DNA of 64,000 nt, taken from positions 69,463,566-69,527,565 of the forward strand of contig CM055094.1 of the NCBI GenBank assembly GCA_029204225.1, in the 5' to 3' direction. Below are positions 1 through 11,062 of the stretch, piece by piece. A program made the position numbers and the translations under genes. Numbering within the stretch: the first letter of the stretch is position 1; the number at the start of each line of letters is the position of its first letter. The stretch comes from Diphasiastrum complanatum. Its lineage: Eukaryota; Streptophyta; Lycopodiopsida; Lycopodiales; Lycopodiaceae. Below the pieces are notes generated by a model that did not search any database, had not been told where the DNA came from, and worked only from the letters and a program-made list of their open reading frames with translations.

Positions 1-2
1 CC

Positions 3-959
3 TTCACTTATGATGGCAATGCAGAACTTACGGATGAACAGATTCTACATCATATGGATCCGACCAGATTTGGAGTGCGTAATGTTCCTGATGAACCAAC
101 AATCAAATCGCCCAAAGCAGTTATATTGAAGGGAGACAAGATGACAGGTTCGATGACGAAGAAACAAGCAAAGCAACATTATAATACGGTTCTGAAAGTG
201 GAAAATCTCCCTCAAAAGATCGATTTAAAGGAAGTGCCACCTCTATTGGATAGAGGCAAAGGAAAAGTCAAGAATGATTCTTCAAGTCAGATTTCCATCA
301 AGACATCATCGTCTAGGAAGTCTTCACCTGTGAAGATAGATTTATCATCCCGAAAGTCATCACCTCCACGATCAATTCCTGCTAAGAAGACTAAACGAAG
401 ATCCAAGACAAGTCCTTTCGAAAAAGAACAAGCAAATGTAGTCCAGCATGATATGCCAGAGCATTTTAAATGTTATACACTGGATGATGTGGTTATCATG
501 TTACCTAAAGCACATCGTGAACCTGAAGACCACATGCCGAAATCTAAAGAGGTTTACGATGGCCCAGCTAGGACGCAGCCAATGAATCTTGCAGAACCAG
601 GAGAACCGAAAAAAATTGTACAAGTGGGATCACAACTTACTCCTGAACATTATCAAGCACTCCGTTTGTTACTTATTAAGTATCAATATTGCTTTGCATG
701 GACTTATCAAGATTTAAAGGGTATTCCGACATCAGTCATTGAACATACCATACCTTTAGTACCTGATGCAGTACCAAAGGTTACAAAGTTCTATCGCTGT
801 AATCCTAACGTGGCAGATCTGATAAAGAAAGAACTTCAGAGATTGCTTGACACCGATTTCATTTATGAGATTGAGCATACAGAATGGATTTCACCGATTG
901 TCATTGTTCCTAAGAAAAATGGAAAATTGCGAATCTGTGTGAATCTCAAAGCATTATAA
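3..959 (+). pseudogene. gypsy pol: protease/RT linker and RT N-terminus
   Basis: The frame is open from base 3, so the ATG at 54 is internal. A basic Ser/Lys-rich linker (about residues 60-135 from the ATG) is followed by a conserved pre-RT segment with CFAWTYQDLKGIP and IEHTIPL, then RT motifs WISPIVIVPKKNGKLRICV. The frame stops at TAA (957-959) in the middle of the RT block where K-L-N normally continues. Coding resumes one base shifted at 961, so a single-base indel broke it. In life this part would link protease to reverse transcriptase. Confidence 0.8.
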
Positions 960-960
960 A

Positions 961-1596
961 GTGACACGGAAGGAGCACTTTTCGTTACCTTTTACTGAAA
1001 GCATTTTGGATCGCCTTGTTGGAGCGGAAGCTTATAATTTCTTGGATGGATTTAGTGGTTACCACCAGGTTAAGATTGCACCTGCCGATCGCCACAAAAC
1101 TGCTTTTGCAACAGAATGGGAGACCTATGCTTACAAAGTAATGCCATTTGGACTCTGTAATGCACCAAGTTCATTCCAAAGAGTAATGCAATTTGCCCTT
1201 AAAGATTATCTGCAGAAATTTCTTGAAATTTACTTGGACGACTTGGGAGTTCATAGTACAGATACACACCACCTGGATTGATTGGAGAAAGTCTTTGAAA
1301 GATGCCGCAAATATCAGATTTCTCTAAATCCAGAAAAATACCAGATATGGGTTTCGCACAGAGTTGTGCTTGGACATGTGATATCAAGACATGGTATTGC
1401 CACCAATTATTCTAAGATCAAAGTTATTGTGAAATTGCCACCGCCAGCAACAATTCGAGGAGTTTATGTGTTTATAGGTCATGCGAACTACTATCAAATT
1501 TTTATTATCTTCTTTGCGGATTTAGCACGGCCTATATACAAATTAATTATTGTTCCTATTTGGACAGTAGAGGCGTTAGAACCCTTTGAAAAGTAA
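961..1596 (+). pseudogene. gypsy reverse transcriptase core
   Basis: Continues RT in the shifted frame: VTRKEHFSLPF, the FLDGFSGYHQV motif with catalytic Asp, MPFGLCNAPSSFQRVM and the YLDD catalytic box. An in-frame TGA at 1279-1281 interrupts the thumb; the same frame goes on with LEKVFERC and VVLGHVISRHGI to a TAA at 1594-1596. A run of A residues at 1593-1602 marks a second frameshift into RNase H. The catalytic Asp residues are intact, but the frame is broken at both ends, so activity is lost. Confidence 0.85.
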
Positions 1597-1599
1597 AAA

Positions 1600-2228
1600 A
1601 AAAGCATTATCTTCAGCACCAATTCTGCGTTCTCCAGATTGGACATTAGAGTTTCATGTTCATACGGATGCCTCAAAATACGCCATTGGATCAGTTTTTG
1701 ACGCAGCCAGGTGACTATAAGAAGGATTATCCTATACGATTTGCAAGCAAACAGCTTACAGATCCATAGAAGAATTATTCAACAACTGAATGTGAAGCGC
1801 TAGCCATGATTTTTTCTGTTCGGAAATTTCGTCACTACCTCATGGAAACGCACTTTGCATTTTATACGGATCATCAACTGTTACTTTACTTGGTAAATAA
1901 GACGTGTAATACTGGACGTATTGCAAGATGGTTATTATTATTGACTGAATTTGACTTTCAAATTGTGGTCAGAAAGGGTAAGCAACATTATCTAGCCGAT
2001 CACGTTTCGCGAATTGAATCTGCACCAGTTAATACTGAAGTGGATGATGAACTGCCAGATGCTGCGTTGTTCTATGTTGAAGCAGTACCTGAGTGGACGA
2101 CAAATATTGTTGAGTACCTGATGCTAGGACAACCGAATGACTCTTTGACAAAAGTATAGAAAAGACAATTGATTCATAAGGCTCAACCTTATCAATTAAT
2201 TGCAGGACAATTGTATCGTCGTGGATCA
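1600..2228 (+). pseudogene. gypsy RNase H domain
   Basis: From the A-run the frame reads KALSSAPILRSPDW then HVHTDASKYAIG (first catalytic Asp). After a further frameshift near 1700 it continues PGDYKKDYPIRFASKQLTDP, a TAG at about 1767, TTECEALAM (catalytic Glu), YTDHQ (catalytic Asp) and ADHVSRIES, the usual end of this domain. The frame runs to the TAG at 2157-2159 with a short tail beyond. Two frameshifts and two stops make this a pseudogene, though the D-E-D residues remain. Confidence 0.8.
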
Positions 2229-3362
2229 GATAATATTTTATGAAGATGTGTTTTACCACATGAAGTACCAGATTTAATCATGTTTTCACATGATGGCATG
2301 GGTGGAGGACACTTCTCTACAGATATTACTGTTCGCAAACTTTTGCAATCTGGTTGTTGGTGGCCTACGCTTCATAAGGACACATAATTTTTTATTCAGA
2401 CATGTGATGTCTGCCAGCGAGCACGACAGCCTACTCGACAGAATTATGAATCCTTACATCCGGTTTTATCGCAAGCACCATTTGAAAAATGGGGACTGGA
2501 TTATGTTGGTCCTATTTATCCCGTTGCGCAAGGATCTCAGGCCCGATACATTATCGTCGCAACTGATTATATGACCAAGTGGGTTGAAGCCAAAGCTGTC
2601 AAAGTGGCTGATGCAGAATCTACGGCCAAGTTTTTATATGAAAACATTATAATCAGATTTGGATGTCCGATTGAAATTGTCAGTGATCGGGGTACACACT
2701 TTGTTAATCAAACAATAAAGTGTTTACTGGAAGATTTTTTTGTTATACACAGATTTAGTACTCCCTATTATCCCAGAGGGAATGGCCAGGCTGAATCTTC
2801 CAGTAAGATTCTCTGCACTATTATGACAAAGACAGTTGAAGTGAGTCCGTCTGATTGGGAACATAAACTGTATGCAACATTATGGGCATTCAGAACCGCT
2901 TACAAAAATAGTACAAATCAAACACCTTTTCAACTGGTTTATGGTCAAGATGTTGTTATGCCAATTGAATTTCTAATCCCATCTTTACGCATAGCAGCAA
3001 CGGAACGATTAAATGATGATCAGTCTTTACAACTTCGTCATGAAGTGTTGCACAAATTATGTGAAACCTGATTGATGGCAGTTCATGCCTTAGCAGCAGA
3101 GAAAGCCCGCTGCAAGGCATGGCACGATCGTCGATTGCACAAGAAAGATCTGGAAGCAGGAGATCTTGCATTGATGTACAAAACCAAGCTGATCAAGGGT
3201 AAGTTGAAGTTTACTAGTGAAGGCCCGTATAAAGTAAAGAAAATCCTGAACTATGGCGTAGTAATTCTTGAGCACTTGGATGGAAAACGATTTGATACTC
3301 CGGTAAATGGCATCCGATTACGCAAGTTTTGGCAGCTTGCTCCGCCAGTTCAGCAAGCCTGA
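2229..3362 (+). pseudogene. gypsy integrase
   Basis: Reads the zinc-binding H2C2 region (SHDGMGGGH about 2286-2312; CDVC about 2404), then the core with GLDYVGPI (first Asp), VSDRGTHF (second Asp) and GNGQAES (Glu), and the C-terminal part with WHDRRLHKKDLEAGD and SEGPYKVKKI. Stops occur at about 2241 (TGA), 2385 (TAA) and 3069-3071 (TGA). From 2571 to 3071 and from 3072 to 3362 the frame is clean. The D,D,E triad is intact. No chromodomain follows, as expected for Tat/Athila-type elements. Confidence 0.85.
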
Positions 3363-4018
3363 TCTCAATATATTTTTTCATTTTATTTGTTTTCAATTTT
3401 TTGTTTTCAATATTTAATTTGCTGCCTTTTTTTGGAAAAAGACAATTAAAAAAAAAAAACAATAAGGGAAAGACTGATGAGCAAAAGTCAGGAAGTCATC
3501 AACATAAGGAAAAGGAAGCACAATATTTTTTATTATGGAAAATGACTTAGAAAACCACTGTTTTGGGCATCTTTGGCCAATACAGTATCAGAAACCTTCG
3601 CTGAGCTCTCAGATTGTACATCCACCCTTGATTTATCTAAATTGAAGTGGGCGAAGGTTTCTGACACGAGAAAAGTCAATTTTTGAGTTAGGCGAATGTT
3701 CAGTGATATGCCATTTTGGAAACCTTCGCCGAGCATCATAATCTCATTATGAACCTTCGCCGACATGTTAGATGATCACTCAACACCCAGTTCTTCATGG
3801 ATATGTTCGATGATTTTGACCCCCTTGGGGCCACCGAAATCTTTGAAATGCCCCAGAGCCCAGTGCCCTTTGAACCCCAATCCTGGAAGAGGATTCGGGC
3901 ATATCCATGAATCTAAGATGGTGTCGAAGATGCCAGTCAGCAACCACCCACACAGGGTAGCCCAGCTACACTTCGGGTCGACACAGTTGTAAAGTCACCA
4001 AAGCAGTTCGACGCCACG
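3363..4018 (+). other. spacer between gypsy pol and accessory ORF
   Basis: AT-rich at first (3363-3530), then mixed. It holds no convincing domain. A short sequence AACCTTCGCYGA recurs at about 3593, 3722 and 3751, with an inverted copy (GGCGAAGGTTTCTGA) at about 3649. From 3765 to 3992 the short open frames show no recognisable family. Confidence 0.5.
3588..3766. repeat. short repeated CTTCGCCGA motifs
   Basis: Four copies of GAAACCTTCGCYGA-like sequence, one inverted, within 180 bases between integrase and the accessory ORF. The role is unknown; they may fold as RNA hairpins in the element's transcript. Confidence 0.5.
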
Positions 4019-5637
4019 GTGCCTGAAGGGTTTGAAGAAGAGGATACTTTTGAAGAAGAAGAGACCTTGGCACCTATTCCACGCCTACCAAGGATAGTAC
4101 CATCAGGGTCTCCTGCTGCTGCCACCTCCACGACCATCGATTCTGGTGATGCTCTAGGGTTAGTTTCCAGTCTTGGGCAAGTGATCCAGTATATGTTGGA
4201 TAAGAAGAAGGAAATGGAGCAGAGAATCTCTGATCTAGGATCCGAAAACACTCTGATCAGTCAAAAAATTGTCCATTTGGATCGAGAGGTGAAGATAGCC
4301 AAGCAACATGAAGAAAAGGCTGAAAGCAAAAAGACATTGGCCCAGCAACAATTTGATCGCTTGGAAACCTACATCAGCTCCCTACAAAACACCCTGACAA
4401 TCGCACATGATCAGGTAGATAAGGCAGTGCAAGATGCCAAGCAACAGGTGCAGCTGCTGAAGGGGCAATTACAGATGGCCGAACAAGATCGCACACGGCT
4501 TCAAGGTGAATTGGATGCGACCACCCTTGAGCATGATGCATATCTGCAAACACAAATACGCGATCATCCGGTCACACCGACGAAAATTGCATATTTGTTC
4601 AAGAAAGTGGAAACATACAAAGTGGCCCTTCAGGGATTCCAAGGCCACTTTGATAGGTTCAAAGGAGCAGTTTCAACCGAGTTGGAAAAGACAAAAGAGA
4701 CCATTAACGCCTATGAAAAAGCCGCCGCTCAAGTGTTGGAAGCCGGACCACAAATCCTCGTCCCGGTCATGCCGCAATTCTCCCCTTCGCGCCAAGAAGC
4801 TATACAAATGGATACAGGGGTTGATTCGAGCATGGACCAGGGGGGAGCTCTAGATCTAGCAGATCAACCGCCAACCATACCGACAGTACAAGCAGGTCCA
4901 TCCTCATCAAGGACAAGCCATTTATTCAGAAGGCCCATCAGCGTCGAGGACCTGATCCAGACCTTCTTAAAGCAACATCCACATGAGTCCTCGTGTGGTG
5001 GATGGGTTCTCAAATTCCGAGACCGAGGCCAGCAAAGAATTGGACAAAGTACCTGCACTAGGAGAGCAACCGACATGGAGAATCACAGTTTTTGAAAAAA
5101 CTCCGGAATCAATTAGGAGTTACGTCGCCAGCCCTCGCCAGTTGCGGGTAGATCCTTATTATGCCAATGCCGCGAAGAAATAAATGGAAAGATTTGGGAT
5201 TGGCTATGGACAAAATCACCATCCATATGCCTAATTGGCCAATCATCCATCAGCCTTACAGCTGGAACATTTCAGTGGACTTCCACTGGGCCTTACAAGC
5301 ATATCAGAGAGAGTACGTCCACTCTCCAAATCCAACGGTGCGACAATCGGCAATGTTTGCAAAAGATCTAACTCTATTGGCGTCAATGGCAACCAAATGG
5401 GACGATTGTCTTCCTACCCTGGAATTCGATCCAAATAAGCCGATGGCCTCAGAGCAAATCAAAGATCAGTTGTCGATTGCTCGACTGTATTTCCATGCGG
5501 CTATGATGGGAGGCTCTTGGGAATCCCGCTTCACCTCATGGACAACTTCCAAGTGGATTGCTGGAGCCCACCGTTGTTTCCTCCCGCATAGTTTGGATTT
5601 CAATACTGCACGTCTTGACTTTATGGAGAAGGTGTAG
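4019..5637 (+). pseudogene. accessory coiled-coil ORF of the gypsy element (broken)
   Basis: An extra reading frame 3' of integrase and just before the polypurine tract. Frame 1 (4019-5095) starts with an acidic stretch, then about 170 residues of heptad-rich coiled coil (Leu/Gln/Glu/Lys rich, about residues 60-235), then a Pro/Ser-rich segment. The frame shifts near 4980 to one reading SPRVVDGFSNSETEASKELD and on to YYANAAKK (stop about 5183), and again near 5160-5185 to a Trp-rich C-terminal segment ending at 5637. I read this as one ancestral protein of about 530 residues with two indels. I do not recognise a family. Tat-lineage elements often carry an extra ORF here, so a structural or nucleic-acid-binding role is possible but unproven. 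Confidence 0.6.
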
Positions 5638-5719
5638 TATCATTTAATTAAGATTCGGCGCGAAGCCAATAAAAGTTCCCAATAACTGCATATTGCAGGT
5701 GTCGTGGGACCGCCACCAG

Positions 5720-5735
5720 TTTTGGTGGGGGATAC
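5720..5735 (+). other. polypurine tract of gypsy element
   Basis: TTTTGGTGGGGGATAC directly precedes the TGTTGG start of the LTR, the expected place of plus-strand priming. Confidence 0.75.
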
Positions 5736-6395
5736 TGTTGGAGACTAACCCTAGTTAATAAGTGAGAGGGATTTGGCACCCTGCGTGTGTAAGTCCAACC
5801 TGATGACCACATAGTTATTTGATTGATTAGTTAAAAGTTAATAAAGGACTTTAGGCCTTTTTGCGGGACCTTTAATGGCGTAGGGCCTAAATGTCAAGTT
5901 AGGGTATAAAGTTGGGTTTCCCTCCAGTTTTGATGGTTCCCACACTTTTTTAAATTTGAATAAAAAGAGAGGCAAGACTGGACCAATAGGATTCAGAGCT
6001 AGGGTCCTCCTCTCTACTATAAAAAGGGACCAACTCGAGTTGCTCCTCATGTTCATTTTCTCATTTCAATAAAGCGATTGGTTTTCTTTAGAAATGGATT
6101 GATGAATGTCCTTGCTCTTCCTCTCTTTTCCTCCATTTCTCATGCTTTCTTTGGATTTTGCTAATTGTTGGATCTGATCATTATTGGGATTGCTATTTCT
6201 TATGCTTTTTGTGAGAGAGAAAGGGAGAGAGAAAAGAGTAAGTTTCTATCATTGTTGTGGATTTAGGGTTAATGGAAGTAGGGTTAATGGATGTAGTGTT
6301 AATGCTTAGTGTTAATGGATGTTAGTGTTAGATCCTCCATTCATGTTGAAATCTGAACTATACTATCGCTCTCATGGGAATGAACCTACGCGTGA
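5736..6395 (+). repeat. 3' LTR of gypsy element
   Basis: Begins TGTTGGAGAC right after the polypurine tract. It contains a TATA box (6018-6026) and AATAAA (6068-6073). The right end is uncertain; a CA near 6395 is chosen by eye. The 6260-6330 part is a degenerate tandem repeat of a GTTAATGGATGTAG-like unit. The partner LTR is outside the window. Confidence 0.65.
6018..6026 (+). promoter_or_regulatory. LTR TATA box
   Basis: TATAAAAAG inside the gypsy LTR, 282 bases from its start, with AATAAA 50 bases downstream: the usual U3/R promoter layout. Confidence 0.6.
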
Positions 6396-6592
6396 CAACT
6401 AACTCCGTCTCTTTGATTCTGGATTGACTAGATCTTGGATTCAGGTTAGGCAAGGAAAGAAACCCACTACAATCATAAAAATCAGCATCCTCCTCAGACT
6501 CAAGATCGGATCCTCAAGCTCTGTATTCAAAAAATCAAAAGTTTAGATCCAAGAGATCTACAAAGTCAGGCTATACTGACAAGAAGAGCAAC

Positions 6593-7152
6593 ATGCAGTC
6601 TAGACCAAATTTCAGTTCAGGATCGATTGCAAGCTCTTTATCATTCCAACCAGTGCAAAAACTTTTCTGCAAATACTGTAAGAGGACTGGCCACAAAATC
6701 AAGGACTGTCGAACTTTGAAGTACAACAATGAAAAGAAGCAGCAGTTCCAACAACAAGCACATAGTGCTACAATCAGTCACTCAAATCAGCAACAAGAAG
6801 AAGAAGATGAAGCAGCTTTCATAATCAAAGTCGAAGAACAACATGATATCGACTCCTGGTATCTAGATTCTAGAGCAACTCAACACATGACTCACCATCG
6901 TGACTGGTTCAAAGACTATAAGCCATTCACCCACTCTCGAGTGTGCAACTTGGAGACAACTCATCACATTCAATCGAAGGTGAAGGAACAGTCAAAGTTG
7001 AATTCAAAAGAGGTGAGGTCAAGTTGTTATCCAGTGTTCTCCACATTCCAAATCTGACCAAGAATCTGCTCTCAGTTAGCAGAATCACCGATTCAAATTG
7101 GAGGGTCGAATTCGATACAGAAGGCTACACAACAAATCTCGGAAGGTTCTAG
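6593..7152 (+). pseudogene. copia gag zinc knuckle and protease
   Basis: Contains a CCHC knuckle CKYCKRTGHKIKDC (about residues 27-40) and, after a Gln/Glu-rich linker, the protease site WYLDSRATQHMT. The catalytic triad reads DSR instead of DSG. A frameshift near 6940 moves the reading into QLGDNSSHSIEGEGTVKVEF and LLSVSRITDSNW, typical of the protease C-terminus. The stop at 7150-7152 ends this part. The DSR change is shared with the copy at 48.4 kb. Confidence 0.8.
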
Positions 7153-7247
7153 CCTACTGAAGAAGAAAATGACTATCTTACAAACTCAGCCATTGTTATT
7201 CTTCTAACAGTCAAGCTATTCACATAGCCACTTCTGAATCAATTGAT

Positions 7248-7900
7248 ATGTTGTGGCATTTCAGACTTGGCCATCTTAACTTCAATAGTATTCAACAAAT
7301 CTCAGCTCAGAGTCTAGTACAATATCTACCTTCGGTCAAAAAGCCACCTTCTCTATGTAACAGCTATATTATCAGCAAGCATGCTAGAAGTCCCTTCAAT
7401 TCAGACTCAGTTCATACATCCAAAGGCTTGCTTGACCTTGTACATAGTGACATGTATGGCTCGATGCAAACTGCTTCCACAAGGGGATCTCTCTATTTCC
7501 TAACCTCCATCGATGACTTCTCTCAAAGGACTGCAACGTATTATATGAAAAACAAATACGAAGCATTCGAGTTCTTTAAGCAGTTCAAGGCGTCTGCAGA
7601 AAACCAGATCTAGAGGAAGATCAAGGCTCTACGCACAGATGGAGGGGGAGAGTACATCTCCACAGAATTCAAGGAGTTAAAACCAGCTACTCACCTTAGT
7701 CCAATGGTGTAGCTGAATGAAATAATCGGACACTCATCGAAAGTTCCAAGAGCTGATGGCCATGTCTCTCTTCCAAAGAAATTTTGGGCAGAAGATGTTA
7801 CTACAACTGCCTATTTGTAGAATCGATCCATCACCAAAGCCCTCAATGGCAAGACACCTTATGAGGAGTGGACAGGATCAAAACTGTCAAATTTCAGAGA
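7248..7900 (+). pseudogene. copia GAG-pre-integrase and integrase core
   Basis: Reads LWHFRLGHLNF, then DLVHSDMYG (first Asp), TSIDDFSQR, a TAG at 7611-7613, RTDGGGEY (second Asp), part of the PQ-NGVAE region damaged by indels, and KFWAEDV. The zinc-binding Cys pair is lost (LCNSYIISKH). It ends at an abrupt junction near 7895. Confidence 0.75.
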
Positions 7901-7978
7901 AAAAGGACAAATATTGATTGTACTATCAATCATTAAGAGTTATTGATTGCTTAATCCAAAGATATATCAAGTTCTAGA

Positions 7979-8710
7979 TGTTAGATCTTGATCTAGATTT
8001 TTACACTATGACTTAAGCAAGAGCAAAGGACCAAATGATCAAACACATGGATGGGCAGTCTCACACATGTGGAGGACAGTACCTGTATGACCTATTTATA
8101 GAGAGTAAAGTACATTAACTTACAAATGCATTTCATTCATCAAAACTCAAGACAAATGTGGAAATCTCAACAAAACTAAAATTTGCCAATTTCACATCAA
8201 CTTGTTGTTGATTTGGTTGATCCCTTTATAGATCGAGTACATCCACGAGCTATGTACTGTCCAGCAGACCTTCACATGTGTGAAGAGTGACTAGTCATCC
8301 AGATCCACCAATGGGAGCCATATGTGCTCATTTTCCAAAGTTGACTATTCTCTTTGGCTAGAAAACAAAAAGCTAGTCTTCCACATTTATAGGAATATTC
8401 TCTATAAAATAGGTTCTAATGGAATCTTCCTATCTTATCTTCTAGAAGCTTATCCACACGTGTGAGTAATAACTCATTCACATGCAAGTACAATCTATTT
8501 ACACAAAGTTTGACCAATTTGACCATTTTCAAAATTCTACTCAAGGGTTTTACACTAGTGTAGATCAAGCTAAAATCAATCTAACTTTATAAAAATGACT
8601 TACGTACATTCTTCCACACGTGGGAACAGACTCCACACGTGTGAGATCCTATCAAGCTCAAATAACTTGAGATCTACAAGGTACAACAAGTTGGAAGTGA
8701 TATTTTAACA
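7979..8710 (-). repeat. 3' LTR of a minus-strand copia element
   Basis: On the minus strand it starts TGTTAAAATATCAC right after a purine tract and ends GATCAAGATCTAACA, giving TGTTA...TAACA ends. The right border (8710) is firm because of the adjoining purine tract and RNase H end; the left border (7979) rests on the inverted terminal bases only. The sequence CCACACGTGTGAG recurs several times inside. Confidence 0.6.
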
Positions 8711-8720
8711 CTCTTCCTCA
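8711..8720 (-). other. polypurine tract, minus-strand copia
   Basis: TGAGGAAGAG on the minus strand immediately before the TGTTAAAATA LTR start. Confidence 0.7.
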
Positions 8721-9112
8721 CTTCTAACTTGGCAAGTCTAATGTACACATATCTACAACTCCAAGAGCATCTCTTAACTTGAAAAATGAATATTTAGCCA
8801 AAGGTTTGGTTAAGATATCTGTTATGCACTCGGATGAAGGCACATGATGAAGTTGAACCTCCTTGGATTGCACCTTCTCTCACAAAGTGATGAGCTATCT
8901 CAATATGCTTTGTTCTAGCATGGAAGATCGAATTGGTAGCAATTTGTTGAGAAGCTTGATTGTCACAATAGATGCAAGGGACCTCCTCGGCCTTTAGCAC
9001 TTGAAGCTCCACCAAAAGTCTTCTTAGCCATAGGAGTTCTCTGGTTGTTGAAGTCAATGCCTTGTACTCGGCTTCACAAGAGGAAAGAGAAATTGTATCT
9101 TGCTTTTTGAAA
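8721..9112 (-). pseudogene. copia RNase H C-terminus (minus strand)
   Basis: Minus-strand reading gives KKQDTISLSSCEAEYKALTS, ELLWLRRLL, YCDNQAS and HARTKHIEIAHHFVRE, the RNase H end of copia pol. A frameshift near 8850 is followed by ADIL-like residues and KLRDALGVVDM, ending in a stop just before the polypurine tract. It is cut at about 9112 where unrelated sequence begins, so RT and the rest are missing. Confidence 0.8.
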
Positions 9113-9694
9113 AAATCCAAGGTTTATTGTTTGTAAACCCTAGATGACCATAGTTTCCATGACTGAGAAGAAGGATGATTGCTCTATAGTTGCTCCATGG
9201 CTGACCCTGCCCTCCTGGCAATCGCAGTGCTAGGTAGCAATTTACAGTGCTCAAATCCGTTGAGTACAGAGAATGATCCATGCCTTTTTGTTTCCAAAAA
9301 ACAGGCCACTTTCTTTCAATTCCCAGAATTGCAACTTTCTCCTTCCATTGTAAATGGATGTCAAAATCCTCTCATGACTGAGAAACCACTACCCTGCTCC
9401 ACCTTTCGATCTACTTCACTTTGTAATTGACGGATTACCAAAGAAGTTCTGGCCAATTTTTTGTCCTAGCCATTTTGAGCAATTTTCCGTGAATTCTCCC
9501 CGGAATCCACCTACGACAATCGTTCTGATCTTCCCTGAAGCTCCAATCGAAGGAACTTTGCTGTCTCCTGCCATCCGAATTGCCGATACCCCGTATGGAG
9601 TCCTCTCTCCTGAGATGCTTTGAGTGCTATTTCTCTTGGTGAAAGACGCTATCCCATAGCTTCATCGGATCATGCATACCTGCAACACCCTGCC
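9113..9694 (-). other. leader region of a second minus-strand copia element
   Basis: Lies between a primer-binding site (9695-9706) and the RNase H fragment. A minus-strand ATG near 9573 opens about 50 codons without recognisable gag motifs. No domain seen. Confidence 0.35.
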
Positions 9695-9706
9695 GCTCTG
9701 ATACCA
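9695..9706 (-). other. primer-binding site (initiator tRNA-Met type)
   Basis: Minus strand TGGTATCAGAGC, the standard plant copia site complementary to the 3' end of initiator tRNA-Met, three bases from the LTR end. Confidence 0.85.
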
Positions 9707-9709
9707 AGT

Positions 9710-10190
9710 TGAAATTCCGATAGAATCTAGTGCAGTATGCAAATTACATCACACAATCACCATAACCACTCCTCACAAGCTCTCAAAGATGGCACAACAA
9801 AAGTTATTAGATCACAAAGAAACACTATACATATAGAGTATTCACAAACTGCATGAAAAGGTAGGTGTCCTAAAACTGGCCTACCACCTGTCAAACTAAG
9901 GTCCGGCCCAGTATGGCCAAATTCGACCGACAACCTTGGGACATGCCCTCAGTATAACAAGTACTGTAAATAACTCTGTACAAGGTAATTCTTCCTATGT
10001 GTGGCTACTCGTCTAACCCAAGTAGCCGGCTACGGGATCAGTGCCCAACTGATATGACAATAGTGGGTCACGTCCCGATAACAACCAAAAAACTATAAAT
10101 CCTAATTAACTGAAGATATGTACAATTAATTACAATACTGCATTTCGAACTTACAATAAAAACATATCAGATCAAATCTTATTCTTAACA
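9710..10190 (-). repeat. 5' LTR of the second minus-strand copia element
   Basis: Minus strand TGTTAAGAATAAG ... CGGAATTTCA, next to the primer-binding site. About 481 bases. The inner end is firm from the PBS; the outer end rests on the TGTTAAG start. It does not resemble the LTR at 7979-8710, so they come from different elements. Confidence 0.65.
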
Positions 10191-10282
10191 GTTTACAACT
10201 TCCAAAATCCTTCAAAAAAACAAGAAAGATTTATAGTTGCTCAGCTTGAAACCCTAGCTGGAGGAAAGATGAGCCTTTAAGG

Positions 10283-10299
10283 GCTCTGATACTTAGTTG
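10283..10299 (-). other. second, decayed copia PBS with LTR edge
   Basis: Minus strand TTTTCAACTAAGTATCAGAGC: an LTR end, the same AC spacer as at 9707, and a PBS with two changes. This suggests that the 9710-10190 LTR inserted into the leader of another copia element whose LTR starts near 10298 and runs right. Its far end was not found. Confidence 0.45.
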
Positions 10300-10539
10300 A
10301 AAATATGATTTAAAACCTGACCGAATCAATCACCACAACACAACGTTAAGGAAATAGCGAAAATGAAAATTCACAAGGATACCATTATCCGCTACAAAAG
10401 CAATCCAAAAAGTGACCCAAAAAAATACCGACAATGGTTTTTTGAATTACTGATTGGTAAGAAATATTTTCTACAATCACCGTTTGAGATAAAATTATTG
10501 CTAGGAACGTGAGCTCATACACCGTGCTCACACTAATAA

Positions 10540-10785
10540 TTAATACCCATTTACCACTTTTTTGTAAAGGTATAGACCCCCCAAGAGCAAAGGGCCAAAG
10601 GCCGCACACAATAGCACCCCATAATAATAAAATTCCAATGATGCCTTCAATAATCGGGTTAAAGCTGACCAAATTGGACGTAACCCGATGGAATACAGAA
10701 AGATTTCCAGCACTTTCAAACTGTCCCCCACTTGCTTTCTTCGAACCTCACTCTCCCCACTACCTTCACTTGTGGATGTTCTCAT
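10540..10785 (-). other. candidate hydrophobic exon, unrecognised
   Basis: Minus-strand open frame of 81 codons with a charged N-terminal part (residues 1-25) and hydrophobic segments (YYYGVLLCAAFGPLLLGGLYLY). A GTATTAATT donor-like site lies near its end and GATATAG acceptor-like sequence just upstream of its ATG. It may be an exon or part of an LTR. Family not recognised. Confidence 0.2.
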
Positions 10786-11062
10786 CGGCTATATCCAGAA
10801 CTATATTACTACCCTAAAAGTTGCGATGACTATTAATCGATATTATATTACTATTAATCAATATAGCAACAACTGCAACGACTACCAAGAAAATGTTTCA
10901 GTATGACAAAAACTTGGAAAAACCAAGAGTTTGCAAAATGAACGAGATATGAATCACGTAGGCATGATCTACCTTCTTTGTAATATACGATGTAACTTTA
11001 CTTGCATATATCATTCAACTTTGAAAAGCTCTACTGACTTTTCCCAGAAGATGAGTACAAAT
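10786..11062. other. AT-rich stretch without recognisable genes
   Basis: Short unrelated open frames only. A direct repeat of CTATTAATCRATAT near 10830-10865 is the only structure seen. Confidence 0.5.

Larger units (their letters stand above)
1..6395 (+). mobile_element. Ty3/gypsy element (Tat/Athila-like), 5' truncated by window edge
   Basis: One plus-strand element: pol (RT, RNase H, integrase), a spacer, a coiled-coil accessory ORF, a polypurine tract and a 3' LTR. The order RT-RNaseH-IN defines Ty3/gypsy. The FAW-x-Y-x-D-x-x-GIP segment before RT and an extra ORF between pol and the 3' LTR point to the Tat/Athila branch. The 5' LTR and most of gag lie outside the window, so target duplications cannot be checked. 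The 3' limit near 6395 is estimated from a CA after the polyadenylation region. Several stops and frameshifts show the copy is dead. Confidence 0.85.
6440..7900 (+). mobile_element. copia fragment 1 (gag zinc knuckle to integrase)
   Basis: Plus-strand Ty1/copia remnant with gag C-terminus, protease, GAG-pre-integrase and part of the integrase. It breaks at about 7895, just after the integrase segment TPYE-WTGSK. The same part is found at 41745-41860 with close sequence identity, so both are one family. Flanked on the left by the gypsy LTR and on the right by a minus-strand LTR. No LTR of its own was found. Confidence 0.8.

Noticed and set aside
9179-9430. Plus-strand 83-codon frame
   Set aside because: It lies in the leader of a minus-strand copia element and shows no motif.
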